Assembly: GCA_012799845.1 (NCBI GenBank)
Contig: JAAZKL010000209.1
Span: 1 to 7,266 of the forward strand
Reading direction: 5' to 3'
DNA from: Clostridiaceae bacterium
Lineage (GTDB): Bacteria; Bacillota; Clostridia; Acetivibrionales; DTU013
DNA: 7,266 nucleotides
Shown: one piece after another, positions 1 through 4,821 of the stretch
Layout: every line of letters starts with the position of its first letter
How positions within the stretch are numbered: position 1 is the first letter of the stretch
Translations under genes and position numbers: made by a program
The notes under the pieces: generated by a model
Seen by the model: the letters and a program-made list of their open reading frames with translations, nothing else
Databases searched by the model: none
What the model was told of the DNA's origin: nothing

Positions 1-121
1 CCGCAGCCATAAAAATCGCTCCGCACACTCCGCCGCCCATCTTCAGTTGAGGATTTGCGGCATTCACTACGGCATCGACTTCCATTTTCGTAATATCATT
101 GCGCACTATTTTGAACGGCAT
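1..121 (-). CDS. Macro-domain protein, N-terminal part (runs off the left edge)
   Basis: Only the first 40 codons lie in the window. They translate to a start typical of stand-alone macro domains: MPFKIVRNDITKMEVDAVVN followed by AANPQL and the glycine-rich GGGVCGAIF. In macro domains the D-I-T segment (residues 9-11), the VNAAN segment (19-23) and the GGGV loop (29-32) line the ADP-ribose pocket, with the Asn of NAAN important for hydrolysis. Members usually bind ADP-ribose or remove it from proteins or O-acetyl-ADP-ribose, in the cytoplasm. The start chosen is the ATG at 119-121, preceded 8 nt upstream by GGGGG (130-134). An in-frame ATG at 134-136 would add five residues but overlaps that ribosome site. 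The gene is divergent from the putative restriction gene at 351. The family call is firm; the exact substrate cannot be told from this fragment. Confidence 0.88.
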   Translation of the reverse strand, partial: MPFKIVRNDITKMEVDAVVNAANPQLKMGGGVCGAIFMAA

Positions 122-153
122 AAACACAACCCCCATGGACAAGTTCTGGCAAT

Positions 154-162
154 ATTATAGCA
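154..162 (-). promoter_or_regulatory. Extended -10 promoter for the macro-domain gene
   Basis: Read on the minus strand this is TGCTATAAT, a perfect TATAAT with the TGn extension. Transcription would start near 147 and give a leader of about 26 nt containing the GGGGG ribosome site. No good -35 is seen 17-18 bp upstream, which is common for extended -10 promoters. Inferred from sequence only. Confidence 0.55.
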
Positions 163-319
163 TTTTATTCAAGGGTATTTTAATATAAAAGCATTTTGAT
201 CACATTTATCGTGCTTGATTTCCAGGTAGTTTTCTGCATAGTTTTATACCTTACTTATACATTGCTTCACCTTATCTGCTATGGTAAACTGTCCATAATG
301 TATCCGAAAACACATTAAG

Positions 320-325
320 TATAAT
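320..325 (+). promoter_or_regulatory. -10 element for the putative restriction gene
   Basis: A perfect TATAAT lies 25 bp before the ATG at 351 in an AT-rich spacer. It would start transcription near 332 and leave a leader of about 19 nt holding the ribosome site. The bases 16-18 bp upstream do not resemble TTGACA, so this promoter is either weak or helped by an activator. I see no separate controller (C-protein) gene or obvious C-box. Confidence 0.45.
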
Positions 326-337
326 AATAGACGCGGC

Positions 338-344
338 AAAGGAG
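338..344 (+). promoter_or_regulatory. Shine-Dalgarno site of the 351-896 gene
   Basis: AAAGGAG sits 6 nt before the ATG at 351. It decides both the start and the strand: the opposite strand also has a long open frame over 315-857 that lacks a comparable protein signature. Confidence 0.8.
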
Positions 345-350
345 ATTTTC

Positions 351-896
351 ATGGACGCAGCAGTAAAAGAATTCAGGGACGGCATATTCGCTCTTCGCAC
401 GCGCCGATTCGGCACAGTTGCGGAGCTGATGATAGAGGCGTTGTTCCGGTTCCACAGATCCAGGAACCAATTCCATGACCGTTATGACACAGTCGAAAAC
501 AAGCGCATAGAGATAAAATTTTCGACCGTAATGAAGGAAAATGATGCCCGGATCACCGGAGAAAACCTTATCGAGCAGTGCAAAAACGCCAATGTCAGCA
601 ATCGTGTACTCAACAGCACAGATATGTTCAAATACCCCTTTGACTGTAATATCCAGCAGGTCAAACGAGCCGAGTTCGATGTCCTGTACTACGGACTGTT
701 TTTCGCTGACAGGGTCGCCATTTTCAGGATGACCAGCGATGAAGTGCTTTCCTGCCCGGGTTACTCGGACTTCCAGCATAAGGGCAACGAAGGCGAAGGA
801 CAGTTCCACCTCAATCAGAAAACCATCGGCTGGCACCTGGAGAATAAGTTCGTGCAATGGCTGACATATGAAGAACTATATGAGCTTTTCTCATAA
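351..896 (+). CDS. Putative type II restriction endonuclease (PD-(D/E)XK-like)
   Basis: A 181-residue soluble protein with no signal peptide or membrane segment. I do not recognise a named family. What can be seen is a PD-(D/E)XK-type core: an early acidic helix around E25 and E29 (AELMIEALF), then D43/D46, then a strand carrying E54-I-K56 (RIEIKFS), followed by FDVLYYGLFFADRVAIFRM (about residues 109-127), which reads as the next two core strands. The order acidic helix, D, ExK, hydrophobic strand is that of small restriction enzymes. Context supports this: the next gene, tail-to-tail 217 bp away, is a DNA adenine methyltransferase that could protect the same site. A strong AAAGGAG and a TATAAT precede the ATG. 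The recognition sequence cannot be predicted. It could instead be another small PD-(D/E)XK nuclease unconnected to the methyltransferase. Confidence 0.65.
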   Translation: MDAAVKEFRDGIFALRTRRFGTVAELMIEALFRFHRSRNQFHDRYDTVENKRIEIKFSTVMKENDARITGENLIEQCKNANVSNRVLNSTDMFKYPFDCNIQQVKRAEFDVLYYGLFFADRVAIFRMTSDEVLSCPGYSDFQHKGNEGEGQFHLNQKTIGWHLENKFVQWLTYEELYELFS

Positions 897-1001
897 TGAG
901 TTTGCTGTGAATATCATAATGAACCTTGCTTGACATTATAACGGGTTTTTGTGTGAACTCCGGGCTGAATTTCACATCGGGTTTCGCAGATTGACTTTCG
1001 T

Positions 1002-1121
1002 GCCGGCATCAGTATCATGATTCGGGTGACAGAGTCACGGTTCCGGCGGCAGAATCATGGTTAAGCAATAGATTCACTAATCCGGCGGCATAACTGCTAT
1101 TGCAGCGGCAGAATCATAATT
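1002..1121. repeat. Degenerate ~20-bp tandem repeat array between the R and M genes
   Basis: About six units of 19-21 bp can be laid end to end: 1002-1022, 1023-1042, 1043-1062, 1063-1081, 1082-1102 and 1103-1121. The best-kept unit is CCGGCGGCAGAATCATGGTT, with CAGCGGCAGAATCATAATT as its last relative. The array fills the second half of the gap between the convergent genes and its last unit overlaps the methyltransferase stop codon (1114-1116). The preceding 897-1001 stretch shows nothing I can name. Its TGTGAA/TTCACA inverted repeat has no following T-run, so I do not call a terminator. Confidence 0.6.
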
Positions 1122-3423
1122 CAGGCGGAAGGAACCGGTTTTTCCCCTTCAAAGATTCGCGGATAATATCACGATGCTTTACCGACAGCCCATAAAGCTC
1201 CATAATGCGGTCATCCAATTCATCGTACAGGCTGCTGACTTTTGAAGCAGGTTCCATGATGCGGTCAACCATACCCGTTATTTCCTGCTGCACTCTGCCC
1301 GGGGCAACGGGAATGGGTATGGCCTCGAGGTGGGACCGCAAAACCTTTACAGAGTTGAAATTCTGCTGGCAGAAAAAAGCTGCCGCGCTTGAATTCAGCA
1401 CAGCCAGGACATATTTCACCGCCAGGCCGGGAATCCCGGGGATGAGGATATTGCAGCTGTTCAGCGACAATGTCCGCCTGTTGTCATACGCAAAAACAAG
1501 CGTATCGCAGATAAAGCGGTACAGAATCTTCTCCGGGGCGCGATACAGCTCAGTTGGCGCCACCTGCTGGAATCTTTCAGGCTCGAACCGCATCCAGGCA
1601 TGGCTGTCGGATATCCTGTATTTGAATATATCGCTGCCCCTGAGTACAGGTTCATAACCGTCGAGCGGGGTATCAGAAACGAAGGCCTGATTGTTCCCGG
1701 TCACGATCCCCAGCGCAAATCTGGCATTGCCCTTCAGATATGCCAGTTCGGCGCTCCTGCACATTTCATCGAGGCAAGACTGCTTCTCGTCGTCTACATG
1801 GAAGTTGAACGTATCGGGTGTGAACTTCCGGCCCGGACTTATGGTAAAGGACTGGCCGTTCACATAAACCTTTATCCCGTAGGATTCGGTTCTTACGGCT
1901 TTGCCCTTTGTGTTCGAAACGCCAAGGATTATCGAAGGGCACTGGACCTTGCTGAAAACGTCCCCAAGGAACGATACGAACCTGAACTCGGCTTTTTCAA
2001 GCAGCAGACTCCGAATGGCCATGTGGGATCTCACATTCAAAATCGCTTCCGGAAGAACGAAAGCCAGCAGGCCGCCTTCGCTCAACAGGGAAAGGCAGCG
2101 CTCAACAAACAGGTCATAGGACTCCGCAGTCTTCTGTGATGCGGAACGGTAAACGCCTGCCAGTTCAGCCAGTTCCTCCGCTGTAAAATCGTATCCCCAC
2201 GGCGGGTTGCCAAGTATCAGGTCATAACTGGACAATGGCAGTGTTTTCAACGTGTCGCCGCAGGTTATATGCTCCTTCAGAAAATCCATATCGGTTATGT
2301 TGAATCTCAATGCGAGGTTTATCCTGGCGATCCGGACGGCAAGTTCATCGGAATCCTGCCCGTAAAGGCATTCCGGCCTCACTGACTGTGATGCAAGGTA
2401 GAGCAGGAAGTTGCCCGTTCCGCAGCACGGGTCGAGGATCCTCCTGCCGCCAAGGCCGGCAGCATCTCCGGCAGGACCAGCTACTTCCCCGGCAAAGCCG
2501 GCAGCGTCTCCGGCAGGACCAGTTCCTTCTCCGGCGAACCCGGCAGCGTCTCCGGCAGGACCGGCTACTTCTCCGGCGAAACCGGCAGCGTCTCCGACAA
2601 GGCCGACAAGCTCCTTCACAACTGACAACGGCGTGTAATATGCTCCGCTGAGCTTTCTCTGCGACATGCTCTTGAGCGAAATATAAGCAAAACCCAGGCA
2701 ATCCTCTTCGGGTACATATTCAAGCTCCATCTCAAGTATGTCTCCGCATTTGTCCACCAGGCTCCTGCCGTTTTCCACGCCGCAGAGCAAATCATCGATC
2801 AGCGGTCTGAATCCATACACTTCCAGGCTGCCGTCAAGATATTCCCTGATAAGATTTCCCGTCTTTTCACTCCCCGTCCCATCCGCATTGTTGGCGATTT
2901 TAGTCTCCGTACTATCCGCGTTGTTGGTTATTTTAATCTCCGTACTATCCGCATTGTCAGCTTTCGCGCTGCCGGGACCCATTGCTCCGCCTTTGCCGTG
3001 CAGCCGGCAGATAAACTGCAGGGCAAAATTGGCGATGATGATCTTCATGGTATCATCGTCAATATGTATGCGATCCTGTCCAAGTATCTCATTGATTACT
3101 GAAATATTGCGGCTGTTCGTGATGTAGTTTTCATACAGCGACACGCCGGAGACTTTCTTTTTGTTCCTTCTGGATTTCAGGACCCTGTCGCCGGCCTCCA
3201 CGGCAGCGACGAGTCTCTCTATTTCAGATCTGGCAAACACAGGTCTTTTTGCATCCGCGTCAATTGGCGCGACCTTGCCGAGCCTTATCCAGTTCCTTCC
3301 TGTGGCTGCGGATATCGATAGGATCCTGCAAACCTCGGAAAAAGAAAGCACTTCCGGCTCAGAATCATCAAAAAAGGAAATCTGTCCACCGACCGATTCC
3401 GATTTGTTCTTTATCCTGCGCAT
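1114..3423 (-). CDS. Adenine-N6 DNA methyltransferase, gamma type, with N-terminal helix-turn-helix
   Basis: A 769-residue enzyme expected to transfer a methyl group from S-adenosylmethionine to N6 of adenine in a specific DNA site. Residues about 26-72 (SFSEVCRILSISAATGRNWI, then RPVFARSEIERLV) look like a MerR/excisionase-type helix-turn-helix. The catalytic part has motif X GAYYTP (261-266), motif I LDPCCGTGNFL (331-341), a motif II acidic GQDSD (356-360), GD at 390-391, and motif IV NPPW (407-410), the adenine-N6 signature. Residues about 560-690 resemble the TaqI-type C-terminal specificity domain. The order X-I-IV-recognition domain marks the gamma group. It is much longer than M.TaqI (about 420 residues) because of the ~260-residue N-terminal extension and two in-frame repeat insertions (about 156-190 and 277-324). 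The ATG at 3423 is the first start after an in-frame stop. It has no well-placed ribosome site, so translation is probably coupled to the transporter ending 13 bp upstream. The likely nuclease partner is at 351-896. The target site is unknown. Confidence 0.9.
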   Translation of the reverse strand: MRRIKNKSESVGGQISFFDDSEPEVLSFSEVCRILSISAATGRNWIRLGKVAPIDADAKRPVFARSEIERLVAAVEAGDRVLKSRRNKKKVSGVSLYENYITNSRNISVINEILGQDRIHIDDDTMKIIIANFALQFICRLHGKGGAMGPGSAKADNADSTEIKITNNADSTETKIANNADGTGSEKTGNLIREYLDGSLEVYGFRPLIDDLLCGVENGRSLVDKCGDILEMELEYVPEEDCLGFAYISLKSMSQRKLSGAYYTPLSVVKELVGLVGDAAGFAGEVAGPAGDAAGFAGEGTGPAGDAAGFAGEVAGPAGDAAGLGGRRILDPCCGTGNFLLYLASQSVRPECLYGQDSDELAVRIARINLALRFNITDMDFLKEHITCGDTLKTLPLSSYDLILGNPPWGYDFTAEELAELAGVYRSASQKTAESYDLFVERCLSLLSEGGLLAFVLPEAILNVRSHMAIRSLLLEKAEFRFVSFLGDVFSKVQCPSIILGVSNTKGKAVRTESYGIKVYVNGQSFTISPGRKFTPDTFNFHVDDEKQSCLDEMCRSAELAYLKGNARFALGIVTGNNQAFVSDTPLDGYEPVLRGSDIFKYRISDSHAWMRFEPERFQQVAPTELYRAPEKILYRFICDTLVFAYDNRRTLSLNSCNILIPGIPGLAVKYVLAVLNSSAAAFFCQQNFNSVKVLRSHLEAIPIPVAPGRVQQEITGMVDRIMEPASKVSSLYDELDDRIMELYGLSVKHRDIIRESLKGKNRFLPPEL
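2458..2602. repeat. 42-bp in-frame tandem repeat inside the methyltransferase gene
   Basis: Three full 42-bp units (2458-2499, 2500-2541, 2542-2583) and a partial fourth (from 2584, about 19 bp). By eye the full units agree at 36-38 of 42 positions. On the coding strand each gives 14 residues of the type GPAGDAAGFAGEVA, making a 48-residue Gly/Ala/Pro-rich insert at about residues 277-324, between motif X and motif I. Changes of whole units keep the reading frame. Confidence 0.92.
2883..2957. repeat. 33-bp in-frame tandem repeat in the N-terminal part of the methyltransferase gene
   Basis: Two units, 2883-2915 and 2916-2948, agree at about 29 of 33 positions, and the start of a third follows from 2949 (CCGCATTGT). 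On the coding strand they encode 11-residue repeats of the type NNADSTETKIA (about residues 157-190). The stretch is Asn/Asp/Thr-rich and hydrophilic, probably an exposed linker between the N-terminal domain and the rest of the enzyme. Confidence 0.85.
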
Positions 3424-3464
3424 TCTGATTTGTTTTTCATCCTCCGCATTCCGTTTTATCCTTC
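3393..3464. repeat. 26-bp tandem repeat spanning the transporter stop and methyltransferase start
   Basis: Unit 3393-3418 and unit 3419-3444 agree at about 20 of 26 positions. A third, shortened unit lies at 3445-3464 and appears to lack about 6 bp. On the coding strand the unit reads like GAGGATGAAAAACAAATCAG. The duplication encodes the C-terminal tail of the transporter (KDKTECGG), contains its TGA, and supplies the methyltransferase ATG and its first residues (MRRIKNKSES). Confidence 0.8.
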
Positions 3465-4336
3465 CCCCGTCCTACTCTAAGCTCCGAAACGATCATTCCG
3501 GCGAGTATTAAAAGGCATCCGGCGATTTTCATCAGCGTTGGCGCTTCCCGCACACCCTCGGCGTCGGGTATGATCATGGCGAAAACCAGTGCAAACACAG
3601 GCTCAGCAGTGAATATCAGCGAAGTATGGACAGGCGTGGTGTACTGCTGGACGACAGTCTGCACGCCATAAGCCAGCGACGAGCCCAATACAGCTGTTAC
3701 GAGAAGAATGCCAATAACCGTTGCGTTGAACTCCACCGGCTTGCCGAAATCGAACGCGAACCACAACACTGTGCTCGCCAGGCCGGTGAACAACAACTGC
3801 AGGATGGCGAGCAGCGGCGCATCCTCGCACCGGGTGAACCTGTCAATGTACACTATCTGAAACGCCCAGCATATTGCGCATATAAATGTCAGCAGGTCGC
3901 CAACTGTGAATTCGAACTTCAGTCCGCCAGACATGAAGAAAATCCCGGCAAACGCTACGATGACACCTGCGATGGCCGCCCGGTCGGGTTTCTTTTTCAG
4001 AAGGAGGGCTGAAATGATCGGGACTATGACGACATTCAGGCCGGTGATGAAACCGGAATTCGACGCAGATGTGGTGTACAGGCCAACAGCCTGGAATGCC
4101 ATGCCGCCGAACATAAAAAGCCCGAGGATGCTGCCATAGGCCAGTGCTCTTTTATTGATTTTTTTCAAATTCCTGTGGTAAATAGCTGTCAAAACTGCTG
4201 TCGCAAGTATAAATCTCAGTGAAAGGTACGCAAACGCCGGGATGTAATCCAGCACGATCTTGGTCAAAGGAAACGACGCGCCCCACACCACTGTTATGGC
4301 CAGCAGCAACAGATCTGCCCTGAGTTTTTTAGTCAT
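3437..4336 (-). CDS. EamA/DMT-superfamily transporter
   Basis: A 299-residue integral membrane protein with about ten hydrophobic segments in two homologous halves, the normal size and layout of EamA (drug/metabolite transporter) permeases. The first half has the hallmark WGASFPLTK at residues 18-26 and a loop with ASNSGFITGLNVVIVP (91-106). The second half begins near GDLL (146-149), continues with WAFQIVY, and ends with a T-x-AEPVFA segment around 235-250 typical of the family. Such proteins export or exchange metabolites or amino acids across the cytoplasmic membrane; the substrate is not predictable. I chose the ATG at 4334-4336, which has GGG 9 nt upstream. An in-frame TTG at 4343-4345 would add three residues but has no spaced ribosome site. 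The gene ends 13 bp before the methyltransferase start, so the two are likely cotranscribed, although no functional link is known. Confidence 0.9.
   Translation of the reverse strand: MTKKLRADLLLLAITVVWGASFPLTKIVLDYIPAFAYLSLRFILATAVLTAIYHRNLKKINKRALAYGSILGLFMFGGMAFQAVGLYTTSASNSGFITGLNVVIVPIISALLLKKKPDRAAIAGVIVAFAGIFFMSGGLKFEFTVGDLLTFICAICWAFQIVYIDRFTRCEDAPLLAILQLLFTGLASTVLWFAFDFGKPVEFNATVIGILLVTAVLGSSLAYGVQTVVQQYTTPVHTSLIFTAEPVFALVFAMIIPDAEGVREAPTLMKIAGCLLILAGMIVSELRVGRGKDKTECGG
3441..3445 (-). promoter_or_regulatory. Displaced GGAGG before the methyltransferase start
   Basis: GGAGG on the minus strand lies 17 nt before the ATG at 3423, too far for normal use. It directly abuts another ATG (3438-3440) that opens only a 9-codon frame. 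It is part of the 26-bp repeat. The methyltransferase therefore probably depends on coupling with the upstream transporter gene. Confidence 0.4.
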
Positions 4337-4348
4337 AGATGTCAACCC

Positions 4349-4386
4349 ATCGCAAGCAAGCCCCTGTATCGCAAGTAAGCCCTTGT
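4349..4386. repeat. Two-copy 19-bp direct repeat upstream of the transporter gene
   Basis: ATCGCAAGCAAGCCCCTGT (4349-4367) is followed directly by ATCGCAAGTAAGCCCTTGT (4368-4386), 17 of 19 positions identical. It starts 12 bp upstream of the transporter ATG, so it would lie in the leader of its mRNA. Confidence 0.8.
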
Positions 4387-4399
4387 CCTTTCGTATCTG

Positions 4400-4465
4400 A
4401 TTATCTATTATCTATTATCATTATCTATTATCTTATTGCCTTATTATCTTATTATCTTATTGTCT
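4400..4465. repeat. 7-8-bp AT-rich tandem array (ATTATCT type)
   Basis: Nine short units run from 4400 to 4465: ATTATCT, ATTATCT, ATTATC, ATTATCT, ATTATCTT, ATTGCCTT, ATTATCTT, ATTATCTT, ATTGTCT. On the minus strand, the sense of the transporter gene, most units contain GATAAT, five of six bases of the -10 consensus. The array lies 64-129 bp upstream of the transporter start. Confidence 0.85.
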
Positions 4466-4504
4466 CGCTGTCCCTGTACTGAGCCGTTTTCGTACACTCT
4501 GCCG

Positions 4505-4525
4505 AGCGCCTGCCGATCCGGCGCT
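4505..4525. other. Small GC-rich inverted repeat
   Basis: AGCGCC and GGCGCT form a perfect 6-bp stem around a 9-nt loop. On the plus strand TTTTCC follows, but no plus-strand gene ends here. On the minus strand it would sit at the 5' end of a transcript begun from the TATAAT at 4533-4538. It may be a transcript-end structure or chance. Confidence 0.3.
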
Positions 4526-4532
4526 TTTCCTG

Positions 4533-4538
4533 ATTATA
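4533..4538 (-). promoter_or_regulatory. Possible -10 element upstream of the transporter gene
   Basis: A perfect TATAAT on the minus strand, about 197 bp upstream of the transporter ATG. No convincing -35 is found at 16-18 bp. It would give a long leader that includes the small inverted repeat and both upstream repeat arrays. Confidence 0.28.
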
Positions 4539-4613
4539 CACCATCATGGAATCAAACGCCATAACAGCCTGAACCAGTATCATGCCATTAAGGCGCTATA
4601 TAACACTTCCTGA

Positions 4614-4807
4614 TACGCATACACCTTATGCTGCATCTTCTTTATACCGCACACACCTTGTACTGTATATGCATCCTCTTTATGCCACATCCGCCTGTTA
4701 CTGCATCCGCCTGTTACCGCATCCGCCTTATACTTCACCCTATACTGCCTCTGCCTGATACTGCCTCTACCCTATACCGCATCTGCCTTATACTACATCC
4801 GCCTGTT
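4614..4807. repeat. Degenerate 16-bp tandem repeat array downstream of glgD
   Basis: Twelve units can be placed: 4614-4629, 4630-4645, 4646-4661, 4662-4683 (22 bp), 4684-4699, 4700-4715, 4716-4731, 4732-4743 (12 bp), 4744-4759, 4760-4775, 4776-4791 and 4792-4807. All but two are exactly 16 bp. Typical units are ACTGCATCCGCCTGTT and ACCGCATCCGCCTTAT. The array ends 14 bp from the glgD stop codon and would be at the 3' end of the glg transcript. A 76-codon plus-strand frame across it has no ribosome site and simply reflects the repeat. Confidence 0.85.
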
Positions 4808-4821
4808 GCGCCACCGGATCC

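Larger units (their letters stand above)
4337..4821. other. Repeat-filled non-coding region between glgD and the transporter gene
   Basis: This 485-bp stretch contains no believable gene on either strand. About 60% of it is tandem repeat: the 19-bp pair, the ATTATCT array and the 16-bp array. The unique part (about 4466-4613) holds only the small inverted repeat and a minus-strand TATAAT. I find no stem followed by a T-run on the minus strand after the glgD stop, so read-through from glgD into the transporter gene cannot be excluded. Confidence 0.7.

Noticed and set aside
315..857. Long minus-strand open frame of 180 codons opposite the putative restriction gene
   Set aside because: It is the antisense of 351-896, which has a good AAAGGAG, a TATAAT and a nuclease-like signature. 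The minus frame has no recognisable motif or ribosome site.
945..985. TGTGAA/TTCACA inverted repeat as a terminator for the 351-896 gene
   Set aside because: The stem is short, the loop is long, and no T-run follows it.
2411..2638. Plus-strand frame rich in Pro/Ala/Ser repeats
   Set aside because: It is the antisense reading of the 42-bp repeat in the methyltransferase gene; the methyltransferase motifs on both sides show the true frame.
2895..2945. D-S-T-E-I-K in the methyltransferase N-terminal region as a nuclease D-ExK motif (type IIG idea)
   Set aside because: It lies in a low-complexity 11-residue repeat and not in a folded core, so it is very unlikely to be an active site. The separate gene at 351-896 is a better nuclease candidate.
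4343..4345. TTG as the transporter start
   Set aside because: The ATG at 4334-4336 has better spacing from the GGG at 4346-4348 and gives the usual family N-terminus.
4505..4528. Stem-loop followed by TTTT as a plus-strand terminator
   Set aside because: No plus-strand gene ends upstream, and the T-run is short and followed by CC; kept only as a low-confidence inverted repeat.
4400..4807. CRISPR array
   Set aside because: The arrays are head-to-tail minisatellites with no unique spacers between units and no cas genes nearby.
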